A DNA stretch of 64,000 bases from Ch128b sp964527925. Lineage in GTDB: Bacteria; Bacteroidota; Ignavibacteria; Ch128b. The notes under the pieces were generated by a model. The model was not told where the DNA came from. It searched no databases and worked only from the letters and a program-made list of their open reading frames with translations. The DNA lies in contig CAZGQO010000011.1 of NCBI GenBank assembly GCA_964527925.1, forward strand, positions 1 through 64,000. Direction: 5' to 3'. Of this stretch, positions 52,118 through 60,639 are shown one piece after another. How positions within the stretch are numbered: the stretch's first letter is position 1; the number at the start of each line of letters is the position of its first letter. Both the position numbers and the translations under genes were made by a program.

Positions 52118-52983
52118 TATTTATTCTCATCGGCAAGATGAAATCTGATAAATTTTTTGACGGTTACATCAGTTGAATTTTCTGTATTAAAATTTTTTAA
52201 TAGCTCACCAACTGATTTTGAACCATCTTTTATGAATGGCTGCTCAAGTAGACAATTTTCCTGGAAATATTTATCCAATTTACCTTGTGCAATTCTATCA
52301 AGTACCTGTTCTGGTTTTCCTTCGTTACGAGCTTGAGTTTTATAAATCTCAATTTCTTTTTCAATCAATGCTTTATCAACCTGATCTCTTGAAATGGTCA
52401 TCGGTTTCATTGCTGCTACCTGCATTGCAATATCACGAGCAAAAGTGTTGAAAGTCTCTGGTAATGGTTTAGTGTACTCAAAGATTACAAGTACACCCAA
52501 TTTTGAACCGGGATGAATATAATCTACTATAGAACCATTTTCTATACTTACTTTTCTAAATCTTGATACTTGAATCTTTTCACCGATTTTTCCAATTGCC
52601 TCATTCACTAAGTCGTTAACTGTTAAGCCATCGACTTTAGCGGAATTTAATTCATCAAGATTTGAAAAGTTATTGTTAATCACTAAATCAGCGACCGTAT
52701 TGACGAGTTGATTGAAAACATCACTTCGAGCCACAAAATCAGTTTCACAATTGACTTCAACGATTGCAGCAGTTTTTCTATCTGAATATAGTCTTGTAAC
52801 AACTAAACCTTCATTTGCTGTTCTTTCAGCTCTTTTTGCAGCTACGGCAGCACCTTTTTTTCTTAGATACTCAATAGCTTTTTCAAAATCACCACCAGTT
52901 TCTTCGAGAGCTTTCTTACAATCCATCATTCCGGCACCAGTTTTCTCTCGAAGTTGTTTAACTAATTCAGCAGTTACAGCCAT
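52117..52983 (-). CDS. tsf: Elongation factor Ts
   Basis: The 288-residue protein opens with VKQLREKTGAGMMDCKKALEETGGDFEKAIEYLRKKG and has the EF-Tu-contacting TDFVAR motif in NCETDFVARSDVF. A second subdomain lies in the C-terminal half. EF-Ts is the nucleotide exchange factor for EF-Tu. It starts 21 bp after rpsB and its stop overlaps pyrH by one base, in the standard rpsB-tsf-pyrH-frr order. Confidence 0.97.
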   Translation of the reverse strand: MAVTAELVKQLREKTGAGMMDCKKALEETGGDFEKAIEYLRKKGAAVAAKRAERTANEGLVVTRLYSDRKTAAIVEVNCETDFVARSDVFNQLVNTVADLVINNNFSNLDELNSAKVDGLTVNDLVNEAIGKIGEKIQVSRFRKVSIENGSIVDYIHPGSKLGVLVIFEYTKPLPETFNTFARDIAMQVAAMKPMTISRDQVDKALIEKEIEIYKTQARNEGKPEQVLDRIAQGKLDKYFQENCLLEQPFIKDGSKSVGELLKNFNTENSTDVTVKKFIRFHLADENK

Positions 52984-53004
52984 TTTTTCTACTCCTACAT
53001 AAAA

Positions 53005-53751
53005 TTAATTTGCTTCTGAAATTTTGCTTTCTTTATCTGATTCAGATTCCTGCTCTGCTAAAATTTCTTTTGCTCTTTGCTGACCTTCAATAATTTTATC
53101 AGCCATTAATCTCACAATCAAATCAATTGTTCTGACTGAATCATCATTGGCTGGAATGATATAGTCAATTCCATCTGGATCACAATTAGTATCTACAATT
53201 GCAAAAACAGGAATACCTAATCTATTTGCTTCTTTAACAGCAATGTGTTCTTTTTTAATATCAACAATAAATAGAGCACCGGGTAATCTTGTTAATTCAC
53301 GGACACCTTCAAAAACCTTTTCTAATTTTTCCTTTTCACGAGTTAAAATTAATCTCTCTTTTTTGATCATTCTATCGAAGGTGCCATCGGTCATCATTTT
53401 TTCTATGTTCTGCAGACGTTTGATGGACTTACGAATGGTTGTAAAATTAGTCAACATACCACCGAGCCATCTTTCATTGACCCCGTGCATACCACATCTT
53501 TGTGCTTCTCTTTTAATAATATCTTTTGCTTGTTGTTTAGTTCCAACGAAAAGAACTTTCTTACCTTCGGCAGCAATTTTTTCCATTGCATCTGCAGCAA
53601 CAGCCAAAAGTCTTTTAGTTTTATTTAAATCGATAATGTGAATCCCATTTTTTTCCATGAAGATGTAAGGTTTCATTTTGGGATTCCATCGGCGGGTTAG
53701 ATGCCCATAATGTGCACCAGCGGCTAAAAGTTCTTGTAATCCTATTTCCAC
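53005..53751 (-). CDS. rpsB: 30S ribosomal protein S2
   Basis: The 248-residue protein has the S2 features LLAAGAHYGHLTRRWNPKMKPYIF, LFVGTKQQAKDII, NERWLGGMLTNF, and FIVDIKKEHIAVKEANRLGIPVFAIVDTNCDPD. The C-terminus is acidic and variable, as usual. S2 binds the 30S head-platform region. The 112-bp gap before it separates it from rpsI, so it may have its own promoter or be read through. Confidence 0.98.
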   Translation of the reverse strand: MEIGLQELLAAGAHYGHLTRRWNPKMKPYIFMEKNGIHIIDLNKTKRLLAVAADAMEKIAAEGKKVLFVGTKQQAKDIIKREAQRCGMHGVNERWLGGMLTNFTTIRKSIKRLQNIEKMMTDGTFDRMIKKERLILTREKEKLEKVFEGVRELTRLPGALFIVDIKKEHIAVKEANRLGIPVFAIVDTNCDPDGIDYIIPANDDSVRTIDLIVRLMADKIIEGQQRAKEILAEQESESDKESKISEAN

Positions 53752-53863
53752 GATTAATTACTCCTTACTTGTTGTTAAACTTCTACTCGTTTCATCTTTG
53801 TTCGAGATCCTTCAAAAGGACACACTCAAACAAATCCACGAGTATGCTCTGTTAAATAAACTA

Positions 53864-54256
53864 TTAACGTTTGGAGAACTGGAATCTCTTTCGAGCTTTC
53901 GGTTGGCCGTATTTTTTACGTTCGACCATTCGAGGATCTCGAGTGAGATATCCTAATTTTCTCAATTGAGGACGATAGTCTGGGTTCATTAAAACCAGAG
54001 CTCTTGCAATACCAAGAGATATCGCTCCAACCTGACCAGTTATACCACCACCCTTAACATTCACAGAAAAATCGTATTTATTTTCTGCGTCAACCGCTTT
54101 AAGAGGTTCAAATGCTTTTAAGTAATCAAATTGAGTTGGAAAATATTCTTTGATATCTTTACCATTAACAATAATTTTTGATGTATCCTTTGCAGGTCTA
54201 ATAATTACTCTTGCAACTGATGTTTTTCTTCGTCCAACGGCAATTTTATCAGTCAT
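53864..54256 (-). CDS. rpsI: 30S ribosomal protein S9
   Basis: The 130-residue protein shows the S9 motifs: VGRRKTSVARVII at the start, VKGGGITGQVGAISLGIARALV, and the C-terminal tail (KKYGQPKARKRFQFSKR) that reaches the tRNA in the P site. It begins 13 bp after rplM, the usual neighbour. Confidence 0.98.
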   Translation of the reverse strand: MTDKIAVGRRKTSVARVIIRPAKDTSKIIVNGKDIKEYFPTQFDYLKAFEPLKAVDAENKYDFSVNVKGGGITGQVGAISLGIARALVLMNPDYRPQLRKLGYLTRDPRMVERKKYGQPKARKRFQFSKR

Positions 54257-54269
54257 TAGTTACTCCCGA

Positions 54270-54710
54270 CTAAAAAGTTAATACTTCTGGTTTTTGAGCC
54301 TGATGAGGATGATTTTCACCGGCATAGACTTTTAATTTTTTAACTATTCTTCTTCCGAGACGACCTTTGGGCAGCATTCCTTTTACTGCGTGTTCAATGA
54401 TAAATTCAGGATGCTTTTTCAAGTACTCTTTGAAAGAAGTAAACTTTGCACCACCAGGATAGCCTGAATAACGGAAATAAGTCTTCAATTCTTCTCTTTT
54501 ACCAGTCATCCGTACTTTATCTGCATTGATAACAATGACATAATCCCCGCAATCGATATGGGGAGTAAAAATTGGTTTGTGTTTTCCTCTTAAAATTCGA
54601 GCAATTTTGGATGCTAATCGACCAAGTATTTGATCTTTAGCATCTACCACATACCATTTTTTTTCAACATCAACTTCTTTGGCAGATCTGGTTATTTTTT
54701 CTTGTTTCAA
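54270..54710 (-). CDS. rplM: 50S ribosomal protein L13
   Basis: The 146-residue protein has the L13 core: KWYVVDAKDQILGRLASKIARILRGKHKP, DCGDYVIVINADKVRMTG and AVKGMLPKGRLGRRIVKKLKVY. L13 is an early assembly protein of the 50S subunit. It heads the ribosomal cluster; a strong predicted promoter lies 46-76 bp upstream, and AGGAGGAAT precedes the start. Confidence 0.98.
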   Translation of the reverse strand: MKQEKITRSAKEVDVEKKWYVVDAKDQILGRLASKIARILRGKHKPIFTPHIDCGDYVIVINADKVRMTGKREELKTYFRYSGYPGGAKFTSFKEYLKKHPEFIIEHAVKGMLPKGRLGRRIVKKLKVYAGENHPHQAQKPEVLTF

Positions 54711-54755
54711 TGATTATTCCTCCTGAATCAATACTTTTATTCAATATTTAGCTTA

Positions 54756-54786
54756 CAAAGTTAAAGAAAATTTGATGGATTGTCAA
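54756..54786 (-). promoter_or_regulatory. Predicted promoter of the rplM-rpsI-rpsB-tsf-pyrH-frr cluster
   Basis: On the minus strand TTGACA (54786-54781) is followed after 17 bp by TAACTTTG (54763-54756). The second element is an exact TAnnTTTG match and the first also fits a minus-35 box, with TTG to TAnnTTTG spacing near 20 bp. It lies in the 101-bp gap before rplM. It is a pattern match only. Confidence 0.55.
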
Positions 54787-54811
54787 AGTTGGGTAATGGA
54801 ATTTTTCTTTT

Positions 54812-55450
54812 TCAAACTCCCCTGGTTTCTGGATGCCAGATATATTTATGTAATTGAATTTGAAAACGAACTGGTAATTTATCTTCAAGAATCCATGCAG
54901 CTAATTCAATATTTTGCAACTGACCGAATACACAACCCATCAAAATTTTACATTTAGCTGGTAAATTATAATCATAAATTATCTTCTTAGCCCATTCATA
55001 ATCTTCACGAGAGCCAATTACGAATTTTATTTCATAAGTTGGTTTTAAATAGTCAATGTTTGAATAAAGATTCCTTTTCATCATGCCAGATGATGGAGTT
55101 TTTAAGTCCATGATAATTGTTACTCTGGGGTCAACATCTTTAATAGACAAACTTCCACTTGTCTCGAGTAAAACATGGAAACCTTCATCACAGAGGCGTT
55201 TTAATAATTCAAGAGATTCTTTTTGAACCAGTGGTTCACCGCCAGTTACTTCCACAAGATTACAATTGTAAGATTTTACTTTACTTAGGATTTCATCAAT
55301 GGTAAATTCTTCTCCTTCATAAAAGGAATATTCAGTATCGCAATAAGTACATCTTAAATTACAATAAGTTAATCTGATAAAAACACAGGGTAATCCAGCA
55401 AAGCTTGATTCTCCCTGAATGCTGTAAAAAATTTCGTTTACTTTTAACAT
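54812..55450 (-). CDS. queE: 7-carboxy-7-deazaguanine synthase
   Basis: The 212-residue protein is a short radical-SAM enzyme: EIFYSIQGESSFAGLPCVFIRL, followed by C-x3-C-x2-C in TYCNLRCTYCDTE (C30, C34, C37), then VEVTGGEPLVQ for SAM and VLLETSGSL. It turns 6-carboxytetrahydropterin into CDG, the precursor of queuosine. Its length and the EIFxSIQGE start are typical for QueE. It starts 7 bp after the sensor kinase gene. The other queuosine genes are not in the window. Confidence 0.93.
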   Translation of the reverse strand: MLKVNEIFYSIQGESSFAGLPCVFIRLTYCNLRCTYCDTEYSFYEGEEFTIDEILSKVKSYNCNLVEVTGGEPLVQKESLELLKRLCDEGFHVLLETSGSLSIKDVDPRVTIIMDLKTPSSGMMKRNLYSNIDYLKPTYEIKFVIGSREDYEWAKKIIYDYNLPAKCKILMGCVFGQLQNIELAAWILEDKLPVRFQIQLHKYIWHPETRGV

Positions 55451-55457
55451 AACTTAT

Positions 55458-56891
55458 TCAATCCGTTTTTAAATCAAAATAAAATCTTGTTCCTTTGTTG
55501 AGTTCACTTTCTACAAAAATTCTACTTTCGTGAGATTCAATTATGTGTTTAACAATAGCAAGTCCAAGTCCAGTTCCACCAGATTCTCGTGACCTTTCTT
55601 TATTCACTCGATAAAATCGTTCAAAAATTCTTGGCAAATCTTCTTTTGAAATTCCTGTTCCATTATCTTCAATAAAAAATCTTACATGGGAATTTATTTT
55701 TTTGAAATAAACTTTAATCAGAGTTTCTGGAGGATTATGAATTATGCTGTTTTCGATAAGGTTATAAAATACCTGATAAAGTCTTTCTTTATCTCCCCAG
55801 ATCAGATTATTAAAATTTTTTGGTTGTTCAAATTGAACATGAATTTTTTTCTGGTCCGCCAGAAATTTAGTATCGTCAAGAACCTTGCTAATTAATTCAT
55901 TTATATCAAAATAACGAAAGCTCATCTTTAATTCTTTGCTCTCCATGCGAGAAATTTCGATTAAATCTCTTAATAATCTGTTAAGTCTTTCAAGGTTTTT
56001 CATTGCTTTGTTGAGATATAACATGTTAATTTCAGGATCATTAATACCGCCGTATGTTAAAGTCTCTAGGAGAGATTGAATTGTAAAAATTGGTGTACGA
56101 AGTTCATGTGAAACATTCCCAAGAAATTCTGACCTGTATCTTTCCAGTTTTTTTAATTCGTTGAAATCATTTTCAATCTTTTGAATAAGTTTATTTATCG
56201 AATCGACAAGATAATTAATTTCGGTTGAACCTCTGATGGATAATGATTTTGGAAGGCCCGACTCAGAAAATTCACTTAAAGATTTTATCATTTCAGAAAT
56301 TGGGAAAGTAATCTTGTTGATAAAATATCTTATTAGAAGTACACCTGCTAAAAATATCAAGATTGAAAAAACAACTATTCGAACTCTAATTTGTTGTAGA
56401 AAGTCTTCAGTTGATGATAAATCCGAAGTCAATCTTATCGAGTTTAATTTCGAATTCCCAATTCTAATATCTTTGTTTTCAACTTCTTTAGTGATCTGGA
56501 TAAACTTTGAATTTTCTTCAGGATGTTTGATTATTCTTAAATGATATAAATTTATTCTTTTTGTTTCTACAAGTTCAAAATTATTTTCGGGTAGATTGAA
56601 GTTAATGTTGTAAGATTGAATAACTCTTCCATCAGTATCAATAAGATCAAATCTGTAATTTAGTCTTTTTGCAATAGCTTCAAAGTTATTAAGATAAGTT
56701 TTATCGGTTAGTGGTGATTTACTTTCAAGATTCAATTCAATTAAGGTGATTTCATTTTGCAATTCATTTACAATCTGATTCTTGATGTAGCGTGCAACGA
56801 TATAATCAAAACTCAGAAGAAGCAGAATGACAATTACTACTTCTACTATGATAAAACTAAATATTATTTTTGAAGGCAATGATTTAAACAT
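55458..56891 (-). CDS. PhoR-like sensor histidine kinase
   Basis: From the ATG at 56891 the kinase has 477 residues. It has an N-terminal membrane helix (KIIFSFIIVEVVIVILLLL), a periplasmic segment of about 140 residues, a second helix (IVVFSILIFLAGVLLI), a HAMP-like stretch, then HisKA with NVSHELRTP (H262) and HATPase with N-box FYNLIENSIIHN, G1 EDNGTGI and G2 GGTGLGL. It probably phosphorylates the response regulator whose TAA overlaps its start by 8 bp. The frame also runs to a TTG at 56933, but the inner ATG fits the overlap and the membrane helix. The signal is unknown; phosphate or envelope stress are possibilities only. Confidence 0.9.
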   Translation of the reverse strand: MFKSLPSKIIFSFIIVEVVIVILLLLSFDYIVARYIKNQIVNELQNEITLIELNLESKSPLTDKTYLNNFEAIAKRLNYRFDLIDTDGRVIQSYNINFNLPENNFELVETKRINLYHLRIIKHPEENSKFIQITKEVENKDIRIGNSKLNSIRLTSDLSSTEDFLQQIRVRIVVFSILIFLAGVLLIRYFINKITFPISEMIKSLSEFSESGLPKSLSIRGSTEINYLVDSINKLIQKIENDFNELKKLERYRSEFLGNVSHELRTPIFTIQSLLETLTYGGINDPEINMLYLNKAMKNLERLNRLLRDLIEISRMESKELKMSFRYFDINELISKVLDDTKFLADQKKIHVQFEQPKNFNNLIWGDKERLYQVFYNLIENSIIHNPPETLIKVYFKKINSHVRFFIEDNGTGISKEDLPRIFERFYRVNKERSRESGGTGLGLAIVKHIIESHESRIFVESELNKGTRFYFDLKTD

Positions 56892-57576
56892 TATATCTCT
56901 TAAGTCGGTAGCCGACCCCTTTGATTGTTTCAATTAAATCAGCTTTCTTACCCAGTTTTTCCCGAATCTTTCTGATATGGACATCAATGGTACGCGGAGT
57001 GACTACAATATCGTCACCCCAGACATTTTCAAGTAACTGTTCGCGTCTGACAATCTTACCAGCATTCTTTGCGAGAAAAACAAAAGTCTCGAATTCTTTT
57101 CTTGGCAGAAAGATTCTTTTTTCATCGATTTGAATTTCATAATTATCCAGATCTACTTTTATTTCTCCTATTTCTATTAATTTTTTTTGTTCAATTCTTT
57201 CCGAACGGCGTAGAATTGTCTTAATTCGCGTAAGCAATTTTTTTATGCTGATTGGTTTTGTGATATAATCATCAGCCCCGAGTTCCAATCCTTTAATTTC
57301 ATCAATTTCAGAATCTTTAGCGGTCAGAAAAATTACAGAAACATTTTTCATCTGAGGATTTTCTTTGATTCTTTTACAAACTTCTAATCCATCCATAAAA
57401 GGCATCATAATATCAAGCAAAACAACATCAAAATCAGGTTCCAATTTTTGAAGAGCTTCCTGACCGTTGTAAGCGATAGTTACATTAAAACCTTCTTTTG
57501 AAAGGTTGTAGTTCAAAACATCCACGATATCTTTCTCATCATCACAGATGAGGATTTTATGTTTCTTCTTCAACAC
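56884..57576 (-). CDS. PhoP/OmpR-family response regulator
   Basis: The 230-residue protein has a receiver domain (ICDDEKDIVDVL, phospho-acceptor D55 in VVLLDIMMPFMDG, FLTAKDSE, LGADDYITKP). A winged-helix DNA-binding domain follows (RKEFETFVFLAKNAGKIVRREQLLENVWG, then TPRTIDVHIRKIREKLG). The start is GTG at 57576, and its first 20 bp lie within the 3' end of the BNR-repeat gene. A GAGG ribosome-binding site is present. It overlaps its kinase gene by 8 bp, so the three genes are one unit. The target promoters are unknown. Confidence 0.93.
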   Translation of the reverse strand: MLKKKHKILICDDEKDIVDVLNYNLSKEGFNVTIAYNGQEALQKLEPDFDVVLLDIMMPFMDGLEVCKRIKENPQMKNVSVIFLTAKDSEIDEIKGLELGADDYITKPISIKKLLTRIKTILRRSERIEQKKLIEIGEIKVDLDNYEIQIDEKRIFLPRKEFETFVFLAKNAGKIVRREQLLENVWGDDIVVTPRTIDVHIRKIREKLGKKADLIETIKGVGYRLKRYNV

Positions 57577-60481
57577 TAATTGATTTACCTCTTAATTTTT
57601 CCACAATTTCGAAAAATTCAGATACTTTTTCTTTATCAAAAGAAATCTCTACAATATACTTTCCAGGTAGGAGATAATAGTCACCATCTGATTTCTTATC
57701 GGAGAACTTTTGATTGTTTAAACTCTTTTTTGTTGATTTTTTTAAAAAATCCAATGCTTTTGGATCGACTTGCAAATTATACTTGAAAAAATTTAAACCA
57801 GCAGAAGCTTTGATATCTCTTGAATAAATCACATTACGATTTTCATCAGTGATTGTAATCTTAACATCACGATTTTCATTTGAATAAAATGCAATTTTCA
57901 TCTCAGGTATTAGATAGTCTCCCCATGTATAAGTTTTGTTTCCCCAATCAGGATTGTATTGAATTTTATCGAGTTCGAATATGTGAAGTGTTTTAGCTAA
58001 AATTTGCGGAGTAAATTTTTGAATCAGACTTACATCAGCCTTGTAAATTGATCTTCCATGAGTTGCCACAACCAGAATTTTATCACGAGGATGAACAACC
58101 AAATCATGAACTGGAGCAAGTGGAAAATTTTGTGAAATTGGATAAAAATTTTCACCTTTATCTATTGAAACATAAACACCATGATCTGTCCCAACATATA
58201 ATATATTTGAATTCACAGGATCTTCAGCTACAACATTTATTGGTTCAAATGGCAAATTCAGTCCAATTTGCTTCCAGGTTTTTCCAAAGTTTGTTGATTT
58301 AAATAATAATGGTTCAAAATTATCCCACCTGTATCCATTCAAAGAAACATAGACAGTAGAAGTATCAAATCTTGAAGCAACTACTCGACTTACCCAGTAA
58401 TGTTGAGGAAATGAATCAGAAACTCTTATCCAGTTATTTCCACCATCAGGTGTAAAGTAAATCAATCCATCATCACTTCCAGTATAAATTACACCAAATT
58501 TTAGTGGTGATACAGAAATAGTTGTTATTGTTCCGTATGGAACATCACCTGCTTTTCCACCTCGAGTAAGATCAGGAGAGATGGGTTCAAAACTTTCTCC
58601 TTTGTTCATTGAACGATAAAGTCTATTGGCACCAAAGTAAAGAATATCCTGATTATGTTTTGAAAGCAGAATTGGAGTGTTCCAATTAAATCTTAATGGT
58701 CTTTCACCAAGTTCGTGAATTGGTTTAACTGGTTTTCTCTTCCTTGTCGATTTGTCAATCTTAAAATAATTGCCGAATTGATAACCAGTATAAATAGTTT
58801 TGTTATCTCGAGTATCAACTTCCACTTGCATTCCATCTCCGCCAAGAAGATTTTTATATGGATATTCACCTGTTTCATACCATTCATAATTAAATTTATA
58901 ATTACTCGGCCCATACCATACACCATTATCCTGAAGTCCGCCATAAACATTGAATGGTTTTTCCATATCAACTTCGATAGAATAAAATTGTCCGACTGGC
59001 GGAGTGTTTGCTTTGAAATAAGTTTCACCATCATCATAAGAAATATTGATTCCACCATCATTAGCAATTATTATATGACCTTTTCGATCGGGATTAATAT
59101 AAATCGCATGATGATCAACATGTACATTTTCTTTATTTATAGATTTGAATGACATCCCGCCATCAGTCGAGAGAAGTATTGGCACACCGAGAATAAAAAT
59201 TTTATTTTCATCATAAGGTGAAACTTCAATTTGACCGAAGTAATAACCATATGAATAATAAAAATCATCAATGAAATCTTTACTCATTTTTTTCCATGTC
59301 AATCCACCATCTGTAGATTTATATACTTTAGCACCAATTACATTTTTTTCGAAAAGTCTTGCATTTGCATCTTCAACATATTCGACCAGAGTTTGTGGTG
59401 TAATTTTATTTTTCTCAATTAGATAAAATATTGTATCCACATTGTATTTTTTGGGGAAGTTGTGCTCTTCAAGAAATTTTTTCACAAGTTCTTTGTTCAA
59501 TTTCAAGAAATCTTCTCGGTTCATCACTCTAAGATCATCTTTGGTCAACTGTTTATCTTTTTTTTCTTTTTTAGGTCTTTCGTCTTGATTATCCAGTAAA
59601 GCGTAAATGATTGATGGATTTTTCTTGAAGATTGAAACTCCAATTCTGCCAACGCCATCACCTGTTGGAAATCCACTTGTCTCAGTTGAAATTAAAAACC
59701 ATGATTCACCTCCATCGGTACTTTTGTAAATTCCTGATGTTTTACCTGATTCTTCAAAGTTCCATGCACGACGAGTTCGATACCACATAGCTGCGTAAAG
59801 AATCTCAGGATTAGCTGGATCAATTTCTAAATCAATACAACCTGTATTATCATCAATATAAAGTACTTTCTTCCAGCTATTTCCACCGTCAGTTGTTTTG
59901 AAAACTCCTCGTTCAGTATTTGGAGAATAAAGATGACCCATTGCACCAACCCATACGATATCTGGATTTTCTGTATGTATTAAAATTTTTCCAATGTGAT
60001 GTGATTCATCAAGTCCTTTGTGTTCAAAAGTTTTTCCACCATCAGTGCTTTTGAAAATTCCAAATCCAGAATAAGAAGATCGGCTGGAATTATTTTCTCC
60101 AGTTCCAACCCAGATTGTTTCTCCATTTTTCCAATCAACAGCAATATCACCAATTGACATAACAATCTGGTTATCAAAAATTGGATAAAAAGAAATTCCA
60201 TTGTTAGTAGTTTTCCACACACCGCCAGAAGCATAAGCAACATAGAAAACAGTTGGATCATCGGGGGAAACATCGATATCAACTGCTCGACCACTCATAA
60301 TAGTTGGTCCAATATTTTCAAATTCAATATTCTTGAATGGCGAGTTTTCAATTGCAAGTTTTTTCTCGAGGAATTTCTCAAGTCTTATTTTAGCAGGTGT
60401 AGGCTCGGGATAATTTTCTTGCGCAATTAGATGATTATTAAACAATATGAGAATGCTGAGATAAAGAATTATTTTCTTCAT
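57557..60481 (-). CDS. Secreted BNR/VPS10-like repeat protein
   Basis: The 974-residue protein has a signal peptide (ILYLSILILFNNHLIA). At least eight Asp-box/BNR repeats are spread through it, including STDGGKTFEH, TTDGGNSWKK, STDGGESWF, STDGGLTWKK, STDGGMSFKS, TPDGGNNWIR, STNFGKTWKQ and SIDKGENFYP. This is the sortilin/VPS10-type double propeller common in Bacteroidota exported proteins. The last 150 residues form a beta-sandwich tail without a T9SS sorting domain. Relatives are called glycosyl hydrolases, but no catalytic residue set is seen here. I took ATG at 60481 because its N-terminus is a standard signal; an ATG at 60496 is also possible. It overlaps the response regulator gene by 20 bp. 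Confidence 0.82.
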   Translation of the reverse strand: MKKIILYLSILILFNNHLIAQENYPEPTPAKIRLEKFLEKKLAIENSPFKNIEFENIGPTIMSGRAVDIDVSPDDPTVFYVAYASGGVWKTTNNGISFYPIFDNQIVMSIGDIAVDWKNGETIWVGTGENNSSRSSYSGFGIFKSTDGGKTFEHKGLDESHHIGKILIHTENPDIVWVGAMGHLYSPNTERGVFKTTDGGNSWKKVLYIDDNTGCIDLEIDPANPEILYAAMWYRTRRAWNFEESGKTSGIYKSTDGGESWFLISTETSGFPTGDGVGRIGVSIFKKNPSIIYALLDNQDERPKKEKKDKQLTKDDLRVMNREDFLKLNKELVKKFLEEHNFPKKYNVDTIFYLIEKNKITPQTLVEYVEDANARLFEKNVIGAKVYKSTDGGLTWKKMSKDFIDDFYYSYGYYFGQIEVSPYDENKIFILGVPILLSTDGGMSFKSINKENVHVDHHAIYINPDRKGHIIIANDGGINISYDDGETYFKANTPPVGQFYSIEVDMEKPFNVYGGLQDNGVWYGPSNYKFNYEWYETGEYPYKNLLGGDGMQVEVDTRDNKTIYTGYQFGNYFKIDKSTRKRKPVKPIHELGERPLRFNWNTPILLSKHNQDILYFGANRLYRSMNKGESFEPISPDLTRGGKAGDVPYGTITTISVSPLKFGVIYTGSDDGLIYFTPDGGNNWIRVSDSFPQHYWVSRVVASRFDTSTVYVSLNGYRWDNFEPLLFKSTNFGKTWKQIGLNLPFEPINVVAEDPVNSNILYVGTDHGVYVSIDKGENFYPISQNFPLAPVHDLVVHPRDKILVVATHGRSIYKADVSLIQKFTPQILAKTLHIFELDKIQYNPDWGNKTYTWGDYLIPEMKIAFYSNENRDVKITITDENRNVIYSRDIKASAGLNFFKYNLQVDPKALDFLKKSTKKSLNNQKFSDKKSDGDYYLLPGKYIVEISFDKEKVSEFFEIVEKLRGKSISVEEET

Positions 60482-60578
60482 AGCAGAACCATGCATTGTT
60501 GTTGTTAATCAAAATTTTGTATTCGAAGATTCAATTTGTTTTTTTACATCAGAAGTTTTATTAACGAAAATAAAAAAA

Positions 60579-60614
60579 GTCTATCAGCTTTTTATGAAAT
60601 ATTAGCTGATAGAC
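60579..60614 (-). terminator. Intrinsic terminator of the OPT transporter gene
   Basis: GTCTATCAGCT (60579-60589) pairs with AGCTGATAGAC (60604-60614), an 11-bp stem with a 14-nt loop. On the minus strand it is followed by TTTTTTTATTTT. It lies 26 bp past the stop of the OPT gene. Confidence 0.88.
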
Positions 60615-60639
60615 CCAAACCCTCTTTCAGTTTATATAA

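Noticed and set aside
53243..53641. A 132-codon frame antisense to rpsB
   Set aside because: It is a shadow of a highly conserved ribosomal protein gene and has no independent support.
58715..59152. A 145-codon frame antisense to the BNR-repeat gene
   Set aside because: It lies wholly within a clearly coding region on the other strand, has no ribosome-binding site, and its composition is that of a reverse-frame shadow.
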